Positions 7,576 through 16,836 are shown, counted from the stretch's first letter. The stretch: DNA of 64,000 nt from Microbacterium sp. 4R-513 (GCF_011046485.1 NZ_CP049256.1:2418001-2482000), one strand, 5' to 3'. Notes: a model not told the origin generated them from the sequence alone. Numbers and translations: made by a program.

Positions 7576-8340
7576 GTGACGTACCCGATCGGATCGACCG
7601 GCGAGGTCGGTGGACCCGACGGCTACTCCTACGGGGCCGTGCTGGTCCGGCCAGGAGCCGCCGAGCGCACTCGCGTCGAAGAGGTGCTGCGCCGCGTGCG
7701 CTTCTCGGGATGGATCGGGCCGAGCCAGGGGGAGTGGCTGGTCGTCCTCGGCGATCCGGGCGCGGGGGTGGTCGCGGCGGAGCGTCGCGGCATCATCGAA
7801 GTCGGCGGCGCGATCGCCCAGGCGACGGAGGCGGCGGTCTTCGCGGTGCGCGTGCGACGCGATCGGCAGCTCGCGATCGTCGCGTGGCGCGACGGCGCCG
7901 AGATCGGCCGGTACGCGAGCGACCCGTCTCAGGAGCCCGGCGCCGACGACGACGTCATCGCGGAGCCCGTCGGGGTCGCGTCGGCCTTCGCGTTCGCCGG
8001 GCTCGCGGGACGGGAGGATGCCGCGGACGACCTTGCGGAGCTGCTCGGCGAGGAGCTCGATCCCGACAGCGTGTACGAATCCGAGCGCCTGCGGCACGTG
8101 CTGCGCCTGCTCGGGATGCCGGACTGGATCGTCGCGGCGAACGCGCTGCCCCGCGACATCCCGACGGGTCCCCGCGCCGCAGAGCTGGTTCGCCTGCGCG
8201 GCGGACGGACGGGATTCGAGGGGTGGGCCCGGCACGCCTTCATCCGTCGGCTGCGCCGGGGCCGTGTGGCACCGCCGGCCATTCCGGATCCGCCGCGGCA
8301 GAGCGAGGGGATGGGCGGCATCGAGCCCTGGATGTTCTGA
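7576..8340 (+). CDS. Conserved hypothetical protein
   Basis: A 254-residue soluble protein with no domain that I recognise. The N-terminal half looks like an alpha/beta fold (GAVLVRPGAAERTRVEEVLRRVRF, GEWLVVLGDPGAGVVA, FAVRVRRDRQLAIVAWRDG). The C-terminal part is helical and basic (RHVLRLLGMPDWIV, FIRRLRRGR) and ends GIEPWMF. No signal peptide or membrane segment. The GTG start is one base after the stop of the Ble-like gene, indicating coupling. It could be an immunity- or contractile-type regulator, but nothing in the sequence proves this. Confidence 0.65.
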   Translation: MTYPIGSTGEVGGPDGYSYGAVLVRPGAAERTRVEEVLRRVRFSGWIGPSQGEWLVVLGDPGAGVVAAERRGIIEVGGAIAQATEAAVFAVRVRRDRQLAIVAWRDGAEIGRYASDPSQEPGADDDVIAEPVGVASAFAFAGLAGREDAADDLAELLGEELDPDSVYESERLRHVLRLLGMPDWIVAANALPRDIPTGPRAAELVRLRGGRTGFEGWARHAFIRRLRRGRVAPPAIPDPPRQSEGMGGIEPWMF

Positions 8341-8511
8341 GCCGGTATGGTTGTCCGCCGGTCCGTCCGGGCAGGCCGCCCCACCCCGCAGTCGGATCCC
8401 GCGGAGTGAAGGGGATGCCGACGCAGAAATCAACCGTCCTCCGCACGGGAAGGGCGGGTGCCTAGACTGCGACGGTGGGCGATGCCCGCGGTCCGACGAG
8501 GAGGAGCAGGG

Positions 8512-9606
8512 ATGCAACTGGGAATGGTCGGCCTCGGCCGGATGGGGGCGAACATCGTGCGCCGCCTCATGCGCGACGGACACGAATGCGTCGTCTTCGA
8601 CGTCAACACCGACGCCGTCACGGGGCTCGCGAGCGAGGGTGCGATCGGCGCGGACAGCCTCGCCGACTTCGCGGCCAAGCTCGAGGCGCCTCGGGCGGTC
8701 TGGCTCATGATCCCCGCGGGGCTCACCGGTCAGGTCGTCGACCAGGTCGCCGAAGTGCTCGAAGCCGGCGACATCATCATCGACGGCGGCAACTCAAACT
8801 ACCGGGACGACGTCCGCCGGGCCGCCAAGCTCAAGGACTCCGGCATCCACTACGTCGACGTCGGGACGAGCGGCGGTGTCTTCGGCCTCGACCGCGGCTA
8901 CTGCCTCATGGTGGGCGGCCCCGATGAGGCGTTCCGTCAGATCGAGCCGGTGCTCAAGACCATCGCCCCGGGAAGCGGAACCGTCGGACGGACCCCGGGG
9001 CGTGAGGGCGACTACTCTCCCGAAGAGCTCGGCTACCTGCACTGCGGCCCCTCGGGATCGGGTCACTTCGTCAAGATGGTGCACAACGGCATCGAGTACG
9101 GAGTCATGGCGGCGCTCGCCGAGGGGCTCAACATCCTCGAGCACGCCGACGCGGGGGTGCGCGAGGCCGAGCACTCGGCCGAGATCGCGCCGCTCGAGGA
9201 GCCGGAGTTCTACCAGTTCACGATCGATACGGCCAAGGTCGCGGAGCTCTGGCGACGGGGCTCGGTGATCTCGTCGTGGCTGCTCGACCTCACGGCGGCG
9301 GCGCTCGCGGACAACCCGACGCTCGACGGACTCGCCGGACGCGTCTCGGACTCCGGCGAGGGTCGGTGGACCGTGAAGGCCGCCGTCGACACCGGTGTCC
9401 CGGCGCCGGTGCTCGCGGCATCCCTCTTCGAGCGCTTCGCGTCCCGCGGCGAGGACCACTTCGCCAACCAGGTGCTCTCGGCGATGCGCCTGCAGTTCGG
9501 CGGCCACCAGGAGCTCCCGGCCGGCGACGTTCTCGAAGCAGGCGGGCGCAAGTCCGAGTCGTCTTCGGGCGGACAGTCGCAAGAGAACCCTTCGCACGAG
9601 GCATGA
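8512..9606 (+). CDS. gnd: 6-phosphogluconate dehydrogenase, decarboxylating (short form)
   Basis: A 364-residue enzyme oxidising 6-phosphogluconate to ribulose 5-phosphate and CO2. GLGRMGANI (7-15) is the dinucleotide fold, DGGNSNYRDD (91-100) and the GTSGG loop (118-122) are substrate contacts, and Lys188, Asn192 and Glu195 in GHFVKMVHNGIEYG are catalytic. The length matches the short GntZ/YqeC-type, usually NAD-preferring, rather than the 470-residue form. ATG at 8512 follows GAGGAGGAGC, a very strong ribosome binding site; TAGACT at 8463-8468 is a -10 candidate. It overlaps the next gene by ATGA. Confidence 0.92.
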   Translation: MQLGMVGLGRMGANIVRRLMRDGHECVVFDVNTDAVTGLASEGAIGADSLADFAAKLEAPRAVWLMIPAGLTGQVVDQVAEVLEAGDIIIDGGNSNYRDDVRRAAKLKDSGIHYVDVGTSGGVFGLDRGYCLMVGGPDEAFRQIEPVLKTIAPGSGTVGRTPGREGDYSPEELGYLHCGPSGSGHFVKMVHNGIEYGVMAALAEGLNILEHADAGVREAEHSAEIAPLEEPEFYQFTIDTAKVAELWRRGSVISSWLLDLTAAALADNPTLDGLAGRVSDSGEGRWTVKAAVDTGVPAPVLAASLFERFASRGEDHFANQVLSAMRLQFGGHQELPAGDVLEAGGRKSESSSGGQSQENPSHEA

Positions 9607-10703
9607 CCGCGGCATCCGTCGCCCACACCCTGACGCGCGATCAGGCGCGACGGATCATCGTGCGAGCCCAGCTGCTCGACGCGAACCGGCCGGGCGACGT
9701 CGCCGAGGTCGCCGAGCAGCTCGGCTACGTCAAGATCGACCCGACCGCGACGATCGCGCCCTGCGAGCACACCATGCTGTGGTCGCGGATCGGCTGGTCG
9801 TACGAGCCCGGCCAGCTGCGGAAGGCCGTCGAGATCGACCGGCTGCTCTTCGAGTTCGACGGGACCTTCCGCCCGACGAGCCTTCTGCCGCTGCTGCTGC
9901 CGGTCATGCGCCAGCATCCGCGTCGCGAGAGCGGCAGGCAGTGGCTCGAGGCCAACGCGAGGTTCCGCAAGGACGTGCTCGCCAGGCTGCGCGCCGAGGG
10001 GCCGATGCTCGCGAGCGAGATCCCTGATACGGCGGCCGTCGCGCGCAAGGACGAAGGCGGCTGGTACGGCGCCAATCAGGTGCCCCAGATGCTCGAGATG
10101 CTCGCCCGCCGCGGCGAGGTCGCCGTCGTGCGACGGGAGGGTCGGCATCGCGTGTGGGATGTCGCGGAGCGGGTGTTCCCGCAGGACCTGCCCGAGTACG
10201 AGCCCGACGAAGCCGCGCGACTGCTCGCCGAGCGGCGACTCCAGGCCGGCGGGATCGCCAAGCAGAAGAGTCCGTGGACCCCGGTCGGCATGGCGGGCGA
10301 GCCCGCGACCGTCGAGGGGAGCAAGTGGCGGTTCCGCGTCGATCCGGAGGCCGTGGCGGCGCTCGACGATGAGGACGACGGGGGAAGGGTCGCGTTGCTC
10401 AACCCGTACGACTCCCTGCTGTTCGATCGGCCGCGCCTCGAGGAGGTCTTCGAGTTCAAGTACGTGCTCGAGCAGTTCAAGCCCAAGAGCGAGCGTGTGT
10501 ACGGCTACTTCGCGCACCCGATCCTCATGGGCGACCGCTTCGTCGGGATGCTGGATGCCGAGGTCGACCGCGAGCAGGAGGTGCTGAAGGTCCATGCGAT
10601 CCACGAGTTCCTGCCGTTCGAACCCGAGGAGATGGAGATGGTGCGCGCCGAGATCGGCGACCTCGCCGAGTGGCTGGGAGTGACGGTCGCCGAGCCCCGC
10701 TGA
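9603..10703 (+). CDS. Winged-helix DNA-glycosylase-like protein (YcaQ/DUF1006)
   Basis: A 366-residue protein of the YcaQ/AlkX family. RDQARRIIVRAQLLD (about 13-27) is the first helical block, LGYVKIDPTATIAPCEHTMLWSRI the hallmark second block, and NPYDSLLFDRPRLEEVFEFKY with GYFAHPILMGDRFVGMLDAEVDRE the C-terminal block. E. coli YcaQ unhooks interstrand DNA crosslinks, and Streptomyces AlkZ relatives protect against azinomycin. Its ATG overlaps the gnd stop (ATGA, 9603-9606), so it is translationally coupled. A role in DNA crosslink repair is family-based. Confidence 0.85.
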   Translation: MTAASVAHTLTRDQARRIIVRAQLLDANRPGDVAEVAEQLGYVKIDPTATIAPCEHTMLWSRIGWSYEPGQLRKAVEIDRLLFEFDGTFRPTSLLPLLLPVMRQHPRRESGRQWLEANARFRKDVLARLRAEGPMLASEIPDTAAVARKDEGGWYGANQVPQMLEMLARRGEVAVVRREGRHRVWDVAERVFPQDLPEYEPDEAARLLAERRLQAGGIAKQKSPWTPVGMAGEPATVEGSKWRFRVDPEAVAALDDEDDGGRVALLNPYDSLLFDRPRLEEVFEFKYVLEQFKPKSERVYGYFAHPILMGDRFVGMLDAEVDREQEVLKVHAIHEFLPFEPEEMEMVRAEIGDLAEWLGVTVAEPR

Positions 10704-10792
10704 ACGGGTGCGGCGCCCGTTCCCAGAAGGTGGCACCCGGATATCCGGCGACTTCGTGGAATAGGTCGTCCGCGGGTCGCTTTATGCCCTTT

Positions 10793-11746
10793 ATGACGCG
10801 CATCGGAACAAGCGACCTCGACATCTTCCCCCTGTCACTCGGCGGCAACGTCTTCGGCTGGACCGCCGACCGCGATACCTCTTTCGCGATCCTCGACGAG
10901 TTCGTGGCCGGCGGCGGCGACTTCATCGACACCGCCGACTCTTACAGCTCGTGGGTGCCGGGCAACACCGGTGGCGACAGCGAGAGGATCATCGGCGAGT
11001 GGCTCGCCTCCAGGCGGCCCGAGGGCGTCGTCGTCGCGACGAAGGTCAGTCAGCACCCCGAGTTCAAGGGCCTCTCCGCGGCGAACGTGCGCGCGGCGGC
11101 CGAGGCATCCCTCCAGCGCCTCGGCGTCGACGCGATCGACCTGTACTACGCGCACTTCGACGACGAGTCGGTGCCGCTCGCCGAGACCGTCGGCGCGTTC
11201 GGCGCCCTCGTCGAGGACAGCCTCGTGCGCAACGTCGCCGTCTCGAACTACAGCGCCGACCGCATCCGCGAGTGGATCGGCCTCGCGAAGGATCAGGGCG
11301 TCGCTCTCCCCGTCGCGATTCAGCCGCACTACAACCTCGTGCACCGGAACGACGTCGAAGAGAGCATCGTGCCGGTCGCCGAGGAGTTCGATTTGAGCCT
11401 CGTGCCCTACTTCGCACTCGCGAAGGGCTTCCTGACCGGCAAGTACCGGTCGACGGATGCCTCGTCCCACGCCTCGCCGCGTGCCGCCGCCGCGTCGCAG
11501 TACGCGACAGACCAGGGACTCGAGATCATCGAGACCCTCGAGGGGATCGGGCGCGCGCATGACGTGTCGATCGCCGCGACCGCGCTCGCGTGGCTCCGCG
11601 CGCAGCCCACGGTCGCAGCGCCGATCGCGAGCGCGTCGCGTGTCGAGCAGGTCAAGGACCTCCTGGACGGCGGCCGCGTGGAACTCACGGCGGATGAGAT
11701 CTCGCAGCTCACGCGGGTCTCGGAGTGGACCCCGGCCAAGGTCTGA
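10793..11746 (+). CDS. Aldo/keto reductase
   Basis: A 317-residue (beta/alpha)8 NADPH reductase. With MTRIGTSDLDIFPLSLGGN as N-terminus, the catalytic Asp46, Tyr51 and Lys84 are in FIDTADSYSSW and VATKVS, and the histidine in YYAHFDD. Cofactor contacts include VRNVAVSNYSADRI and the C-terminal ASRVEQVKDLL. The ATG at 10793 is preferred because it matches the usual family N-terminus; an ATG at 10784 would add MPF. Neither has a clear Shine-Dalgarno. Substrate unknown. It is followed by a strong hairpin terminator. Confidence 0.85.
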   Translation: MTRIGTSDLDIFPLSLGGNVFGWTADRDTSFAILDEFVAGGGDFIDTADSYSSWVPGNTGGDSERIIGEWLASRRPEGVVVATKVSQHPEFKGLSAANVRAAAEASLQRLGVDAIDLYYAHFDDESVPLAETVGAFGALVEDSLVRNVAVSNYSADRIREWIGLAKDQGVALPVAIQPHYNLVHRNDVEESIVPVAEEFDLSLVPYFALAKGFLTGKYRSTDASSHASPRAAAASQYATDQGLEIIETLEGIGRAHDVSIAATALAWLRAQPTVAAPIASASRVEQVKDLLDGGRVELTADEISQLTRVSEWTPAKV

Positions 11747-11802
11747 ACCGTATGCGCATCGACCTCGCCGCGCACCTCGCGTAGGCGGGCCGCAAGGAAA
11801 GA

Positions 11803-11833
11803 GAGCGGATGCCTCGTCTCGAGGCATCCGCTC
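11803..11833. terminator. Bidirectional hairpin terminator
   Basis: GAGCGGATGCCTCG (11803-11816) pairs perfectly with CGAGGCATCCGCTC (11820-11833) around a 3-nt loop. It lies between the convergent aldo/keto reductase and DUF4190 genes and is another GGATGCC/GGCATCC inverted pair. Confidence 0.7.
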
Positions 11834-11865
11834 CCCTGTTCGTGGATGCGCGCTGCAACCAGGCG

Positions 11866-13218
11866 TCAGAGCGAGGCGTAGGCCTCGAACGTCGCGTCGG
11901 CCGGAAGCGGGTCGAAGAACGTCGCCTCGAACTGAACCTTCGTGCCGTCGGCGGGCAGGCGCTCGACGTAGGTCTGCTGGCCGCCGATGATGCTGCCGTC
12001 CGCCGCGCGAGCCACGACGATGACCTGGACGAGCTCCTGCTCGTCCTGGAACGTCCCCGCGATGGTTCCCGAGACGCTGGTGCTGTACTCGTCGGACGTC
12101 GCGGCGACGCCCTCGATCGCGAAGGTCCCGGTCTCGTCGGCGGGTGACGAGACGGCGTCGCCGGCGTCGGGCACGCGCACGTCGAGCTTCGCGACCTCAC
12201 CCTGACCCACGTCGAAGAACGTGCCGGTGATCGCGGACTGTCCCGACAGCAGCGTCACGTAGTTGTTCGAGGTGTCGAGGATCGTTCCCGAGGCGTCGAC
12301 CGCCTCGACGTCGATGGCAGCGAAGTCGTACACGTAGTCGGCGTTGGGGTTGTCGAGGATGACGACGTACCACCACGATCCGGTCACCTCGTCGCGGCCG
12401 AACGCGGTCTCAGTGGCGACGAGTTCCTCGGCGTCACCGGCAGCCCCTTCGGCCGCCGGCTCGTCCGCCTCCTCCTCGACCGCCTGTCCACCCGAGACCT
12501 GCGATGCGCGGCCCTCGTCGATCGCAGCCTGCGCGATGATGCCGAACGATGCGATCGAGACGACGATCGACACGATCCAGCCGACGACGGCCACCGCGAG
12601 CGCGCCGATCGCGAAGCCCTTGCCGCCCTGCTTCTTGCTGATGAGCGCGATGAGGCCGAGGACGAAGCCCGCAAGAAGGAAGATCCCCGAGAACCACGTC
12701 ACGAACGGGATGAAGGCGAGGATCAGGCCGAGGCCCGCGGCCGCAAGGCCGATGATGGCGAGAACCTTGGGTCGCGTATCCGGCGTCTTCACGGCCGTCG
12801 CAGCGGGAGCGCCATAGGGCTGCCCGGGGGCGGGGTAGGCCTGACCGGCCGCGTCGTACGGTTGACCCGCTGTACCGTACGGCTGACCGGCTGCGCCGTA
12901 CGGCTGACCGGCAGGGAACGGCGGCTGAGGCGCTCCGGGGTAGCCGGGCGCCGCGTACGCGTCGTGCTGAGGACCGCCGGGCGCGACCGGAGCGGAGTAT
13001 GCGGGGGCGGCGGACCCGGCCGAAGCGGCGGGCTCGGAGGGAGCGGCCGGGTCGGCGGGGCCGGCGGGGGAGCCGGCGGGGGTCGCCGGAGCCGCGGGCG
13101 CCGTCGGGTCGGACAGGGGAGCGTCGGCGAAGGCGTCGCGGTTCTCGGGGACTGTGGGGTCTGAGAGGGGAGCGTCGCCGGCTGCGTCGCGGTTCTCGGG
13201 CGCTGTGGGGTCGGACAT
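11866..13218 (-). CDS. DUF4190-type membrane protein with repeats and an extracellular domain
   Basis: A 450-residue protein. Residues 1-150 are Pro/Ala-rich and disordered: 17-residue repeats (SDPTAPENRDA...DAPL) at 2-41, then a Gly-Gln-Pro-Tyr heptad region. After TRPKVLAIIGLAAAGLGL come membrane helices at about 166-185, 188-205 and 215-240, matching DUF4190. The C-terminal 200 residues are predicted outside the cell and contain an FxLYD-like beta domain (VVILDNPNADYVYDF, TGTFFDVGQGEVAKLDVRV). The ATG is preceded by AAGGA. A TAGCGT -10 candidate (13379-13374) would give a leader of about 150 nt. Function unknown; cell-envelope role likely. Confidence 0.8.
   Translation of the reverse strand: MSDPTAPENRDAAGDAPLSDPTVPENRDAFADAPLSDPTAPAAPATPAGSPAGPADPAAPSEPAASAGSAAPAYSAPVAPGGPQHDAYAAPGYPGAPQPPFPAGQPYGAAGQPYGTAGQPYDAAGQAYPAPGQPYGAPAATAVKTPDTRPKVLAIIGLAAAGLGLILAFIPFVTWFSGIFLLAGFVLGLIALISKKQGGKGFAIGALAVAVVGWIVSIVVSIASFGIIAQAAIDEGRASQVSGGQAVEEEADEPAAEGAAGDAEELVATETAFGRDEVTGSWWYVVILDNPNADYVYDFAAIDVEAVDASGTILDTSNNYVTLLSGQSAITGTFFDVGQGEVAKLDVRVPDAGDAVSSPADETGTFAIEGVAATSDEYSTSVSGTIAGTFQDEQELVQVIVVARAADGSIIGGQQTYVERLPADGTKVQFEATFFDPLPADATFEAYASL
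13096..13215 (-). repeat. 51-bp in-frame repeats in the DUF4190 gene
   Basis: Two full copies plus a partial third of a 51-bp unit encode the 17-residue repeat SDPTxPENRDAxxDAPL at residues 2-41. Unit divergence at Ala/Val and AG/FA positions shows that it is not a recent duplication. Confidence 0.7.
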
Positions 13219-13497
13219 GTGATTCCTTGTCTCACGGGGATGAAACACGCGCGAGCGAGCGCGCGCAACGGCAGGGCGCGACGAATCGGCGCGACGTCGC
13301 CCTCGCGCTGAGAAGGGCCTGTAGCGCGAAGCGTCTGCGCTGCCGATCCACCGGCACCCCACCGGTCGCCTCCACGCTAGCGGACGAGTGCGACATCCTG
13401 TGAAATCCCTGTACGCCGTCGTCACACATGTGGCACGATCGCGGCCCTCCGTCCGCGCCCACTTTCCGGCTTCCTGCGCGTCGGGAATGCTGGGTGG

Positions 13498-13995
13498 GTG
13501 ACGACGCGGCTCCTCCTCATCTCCGACACCCACATCCCCGGACGAGCTCGGCGCCTCCCGGACGCCGTCCTCCGCGAGGCCGATGCGTCGGACCTCATCG
13601 TCCACGCGGGCGATTGGGTCGCGGCATCCGTCCTCGAAGAGCTGGAGACCCACGGCGACGTGCTCGGCGTCTACGGCAACAACGACGGACCCGACCTGCG
13701 GGAGAGGCTGCCCGAGGTCGCCCACCGGACGATCGAGGGAATCCGCTTCGCCGTCGTCCATGAGACCGGCGACGCCAAGGCACGCGAGCGTCGAATGGAC
13801 CAGGCGTTCGCGGACGCCGAGGTGCTCGTCTTCGGGCACAGCCACATCCCGTGGGACACCGTGACCCCCGGCGGCCTGCGGTTGCTCAATCCGGGGTCGC
13901 CGACCGATCGCAGGCGCCAGCCGCGGCACACCATGATGACGGCGATCGTCGAGGAGGGCGGGCGGGTCGAGGTGGACCTCCTGGCGCTCACGTGA
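13498..13995 (+). CDS. YfcE/MJ0936-family metallophosphoesterase
   Basis: A 165-residue calcineurin-like phosphodiesterase. All metal motifs are present: Asp10 and His12 in ISDTHIPG, Asp39 in HAGDW, GNNDG at 60-64, His in VVHETGD, and the GHSHIP block near residue 114. Relatives are manganese-dependent phosphodiesterases acting on model substrates; the natural substrate is unknown. GTG start at 13498. The amidase gene starts 25 bases after the stop and may be co-transcribed. Confidence 0.87.
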   Translation: MTTRLLLISDTHIPGRARRLPDAVLREADASDLIVHAGDWVAASVLEELETHGDVLGVYGNNDGPDLRERLPEVAHRTIEGIRFAVVHETGDAKARERRMDQAFADAEVLVFGHSHIPWDTVTPGGLRLLNPGSPTDRRRQPRHTMMTAIVEEGGRVEVDLLALT

Positions 13996-14020
13996 GTCGT
14001 ACGCCTGCGAGAGTGGGGGA

Positions 14021-15400
14021 GTGGACGACGTGATCGGGATGCCGGTGCGCGCCCTTGCCGCGAAGGTCCGGGGCGGTGAGATCTCGGCGCGGCAGGTCGT
14101 CGATGCGCACCTCGCCGCGGTCGAGGCCGAGAATCCGCGGCTCAACGCCCTCACCGTCGTCTTCGCGGAGCGGGCCCGCGCGGCCGCGGGCGAGACGGAT
14201 CGCCTTCTTGCGGCGGGCGGTGATCCCGGCCCCCTCGCCGGTGTGCCGTTCTCGGTGAAGGAGAGCATCGACCTGACGTGGTCGGCGACGACGCAGGGCT
14301 GGCGGGGGCTTGCCGATGCGGTGCCGGCGGCGGATGCCACGGTCGTCCGGCGCATGCGCGAGGCGGGCGCGATCCCGATCGGGCGCGGGAACATGTCCGA
14401 TTTCGGCATGCGGTGGGACACCGACAACGACCTCTTCGGCCGGACGCTCCACCCGATCGACGAGACGCGCTCGGTCTTCGGATCGAGCGGCGGAGACGCC
14501 GTCGCGGTCGCGACCGGGATGTCGGCGATCGGGCTGGGCAACGACTTCGGCGGATCCATCCGCCTGCCGGCCTCGGCGGTCGGCATCGCCGGCCTGCGGC
14601 CCTCGTTCGGCCGCGTGCCGCGTGCCGCCGTGCGGGACGTCCCGGTGGCGCTGACGCTGCAGCAGTTCTCGGTGAACGGGCCCCTCGCGCGCTCGGTCGA
14701 CGACCTCGCCGTCGCCCTGGACGTGCTGACGGGGATCGACCCCGCCGATCCCGTCTCGCTCGGGATCGCGGCCCCGGACACGGACGCCGCACCCCGCCGG
14801 GTGGCAGTGGTCCGCGATCCGCTCGGCTGGGGCGTCGACGACGACATCCGCGCCGCCGTCGACCGCGCCGCCGTCGCCCTGTCGAGGGCAGGGTGGGAGG
14901 TCCTCGATCTCGAGCCGCCCATGGTCGAGGAGGCCGCGGTTCTCTGGCGGCGTCTGGCATGCACCGACATGCTCCTCACCCTCGACCCGGCGACGCTGCC
15001 CGAGCCGCTCGGTCGGTCCGCGACATCCTTCCTGCGCGACAGCACAGCGGCGGCCCGCCCGTTCGAGACCGCCTCCGACTACGCCGCGGCGTGGGCGCGT
15101 CGCGCCGTGATCGCGGCGGCATGGCGACGGCTGCAGGCCGAGGTGCCGCTGATTCTCGGGCCCGTTGCGACGCGCCGCACCCCCGAGCCCGACTTCGACC
15201 TCGGCGGTCAGGATGCCGCGGACGCGGCGTGGCGCGACCTCCGGCTCGTCGTCGCCGTCAACTTCCTCGGTCTGCCTGCCGTGACCGTTCCCGCCGGTGT
15301 CGATCGCGACGCACTGCCGGTGGGCGTGCAGGTCATCGGCCCGCTCCACGCCGACGAGCTCGCACTCGCGGCGGCCGCGGCGATCGAGTCAGGCCTCTGA
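14021..15400 (+). CDS. Amidase signature family hydrolase
   Basis: A 459-residue amidase. The Ser-cisSer-Lys triad is visible as Lys80 (VPFSVKESID), Ser155/156 (FGSSGGDAVAVATG) and Ser179 (LGNDFGGSIRLPAS). Enzymes of this family hydrolyse amide bonds in many small molecules; it lacks the partner genes expected for GatA of the tRNA amidotransferase, so a catabolic amidase is more likely. GTG start at 14021. It overlaps the end of the convergent membrane-protein gene by 12 bases. Confidence 0.88.
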   Translation: MDDVIGMPVRALAAKVRGGEISARQVVDAHLAAVEAENPRLNALTVVFAERARAAAGETDRLLAAGGDPGPLAGVPFSVKESIDLTWSATTQGWRGLADAVPAADATVVRRMREAGAIPIGRGNMSDFGMRWDTDNDLFGRTLHPIDETRSVFGSSGGDAVAVATGMSAIGLGNDFGGSIRLPASAVGIAGLRPSFGRVPRAAVRDVPVALTLQQFSVNGPLARSVDDLAVALDVLTGIDPADPVSLGIAAPDTDAAPRRVAVVRDPLGWGVDDDIRAAVDRAAVALSRAGWEVLDLEPPMVEEAAVLWRRLACTDMLLTLDPATLPEPLGRSATSFLRDSTAAARPFETASDYAAAWARRAVIAAAWRRLQAEVPLILGPVATRRTPEPDFDLGGQDAADAAWRDLRLVVAVNFLGLPAVTVPAGVDRDALPVGVQVIGPLHADELALAAAAAIESGL

Positions 15401-16003
15401 GGGACTGCCGCTCCGAGCGTCGTCGCGGAGAAGCGGCACCCAGGCGAGCAGGACTCCCGCGGCGATCCCGCCGACACCGCCCGCGGCCATGTCGCCGATG
15501 GTGTCCTGATAGCCGACGTAGATGTCGGAGCTGACGAAGGCCCAGCCGATCCACTCGATCATCTCCCATACCGCGCTGACGGCGAGGGCGATCATGGGTC
15601 CGAGCATGAGCGGCGCTCTGCGCAGCCGGCCAAGGGGTTCCAGCACGATCCGGAGTCTCGCGAACGCGAGGTAGGTCATGACGGCGATGACCCCCGTGCA
15701 CACGCAGTGCATGACGAGGTCCCAGGTCGCGATCCTCGAGTAGAGGTCGAGCACGTTGCTCCAGGCGGCGAGCAGCACGATCGCGCAGAAGACGATGTCG
15801 AACCACGCGCGCACCCCGACGAACCGCGGCACGAGCAGCACCGGCAGAGCGAGAGCGAGGATGCCGGCATCCATCGGCGTCAGCCAGATCGCCGCGATCA
15901 GCACGCCGGCGATCCCGAACGCGCGAACCGCATCGGCACCCCACTGGGCGGCGCTCTGCGGCCGGCGCAGGAACCGCTCGACGGCGACGGGTCGGTCGCT
16001 CAC
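15389..16003 (-). CDS. DUF2238-like six-helix membrane protein
   Basis: A 204-residue polytopic membrane protein with about six helices. The blocks WDLVMHCVCTGVIAVMTYL and AVSAVWEMIEWIGWAFV followed by YVGYQDTIGDMAAGGVGG resemble the YjdF/DUF2238 family, with conserved His, Glu and Asp near the membrane surface. Its GTG overlaps the stop of the EEP gene (GTGA, 16003-16000). It is the third gene of an operon with a glycosyltransferase and an EEP phosphatase, which suggests a lipid- or glycan-related role (inference). Confidence 0.7.
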   Translation of the reverse strand: MSDRPVAVERFLRRPQSAAQWGADAVRAFGIAGVLIAAIWLTPMDAGILALALPVLLVPRFVGVRAWFDIVFCAIVLLAAWSNVLDLYSRIATWDLVMHCVCTGVIAVMTYLAFARLRIVLEPLGRLRRAPLMLGPMIALAVSAVWEMIEWIGWAFVSSDIYVGYQDTIGDMAAGGVGGIAAGVLLAWVPLLRDDARSGSPSEA

Positions 16004-16836
16004 GCCCCGGCCGCCCTCTCGCCGAGTCGCACGAGCGCCTGGACCGGCAGGTGGTCGGACGGCCACGCCCCGTCGACGCGCGCCGTGTTGATGCCGGCGC
16101 GCAGGACCTCGACGCCCGTCGAGACGAGGATCCAGTCGATTCGAGGCCGTCCCACGCGAGGCGGGCGATAGTTCGAGAAGGTGCCCCATTCCGCGGTGAG
16201 GCGGACGGATGCCTCGGCCCAGGCATCCGTCAGCGTTCCGTCGCGGAGCAGCTCGGCAACCGCGGGCGACCGCTCGCCGGCGTTGAGGTCGCCCATGACG
16301 ATCGCGGGATGGGGCTGTGCGGCGACGCGGTGCACCACGGCCCGCGCGCTCTGCCGGCGCGCGCGCCCGGAGAGATGGTCGAAGTGCGTGTTGATGACGA
16401 AGAGCCTCCGACCCGTCGCGCGGTCGCGGAAGGTCGCGGTCACCAGCGCCCGGGGGACGAGGTTGCCCCACGAGCGCGAGCCCGTCTCGTCGGCGCGGTC
16501 GGAAAGCGCCTCCTGCGCCCACTCCTCCAGTTCGAGCCGCTCGTCGTCGTAGAAGAGGGGGTTGCCCTCGCCGCGTCCGCCGATGCTCCGGCCGTGACCG
16601 AGGAAGCGATATCGCGGTGCGAGGGCCGCCCGCAGGGCGAGGGCCTGGTCGGGACGCGCCTCCTGCACGCCGAGGAGCGTCGGCCGCTCGGTGCGCACGA
16701 GCGACTGCACGAGCGGGCGCCGCCGCGTCCACCGGTCGGAGGCCCGCAGGCCCGGCCGATTGTGGCGTCGACGGATGTTGTAGGTCATGACGTGCAGATC
16801 CGGCGGCTCGACGTGGCCTATGAGCGCATCGCTCAT
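16000..16836 (-). CDS. Endonuclease/exonuclease/phosphatase family protein
   Basis: A 278-residue EEP-fold hydrolase. Motifs: MTYNIR (17-22), LLGVQEARPDQ, FVINTHFDHLSG, VMGDLNAG and WPSDHLPV near the C-terminus; these hold the Asn, Glu, His/Asp, Asp/Asn and His of the magnesium-dependent active site. EEP enzymes cleave phosphodiesters of DNA, inositol phosphates or sphingomyelin. Its ATG overlaps the stop of the glycosyltransferase (ATGA, 16836-16833), so it is in an operon. Context favours a membrane-lipid or glycan phosphodiester rather than DNA repair, but this is inference. Confidence 0.83.
   Translation of the reverse strand: MSDALIGHVEPPDLHVMTYNIRRRHNRPGLRASDRWTRRRPLVQSLVRTERPTLLGVQEARPDQALALRAALAPRYRFLGHGRSIGGRGEGNPLFYDDERLELEEWAQEALSDRADETGSRSWGNLVPRALVTATFRDRATGRRLFVINTHFDHLSGRARRQSARAVVHRVAAQPHPAIVMGDLNAGERSPAVAELLRDGTLTDAWAEASVRLTAEWGTFSNYRPPRVGRPRIDWILVSTGVEVLRAGINTARVDGAWPSDHLPVQALVRLGERAAGA

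Noticed and set aside
7576..8340. Naming the hypothetical gene after Ble as a resistance partner
   Set aside because: Only adjacency links the two; nothing in its sequence supports a drug-resistance role.
13219..15045. Long open frame on the minus strand running from the DUF4190 gene through the phosphoesterase and amidase region
   Set aside because: It is the complement of clearly homologous genes. High GC keeps antisense frames open. The real gene in this frame begins at 13218.
14021..15400. GatA subunit of the tRNA amidotransferase
   Set aside because: No gatB or gatC is adjacent and the context is a lone gene; a general amidase fits better.
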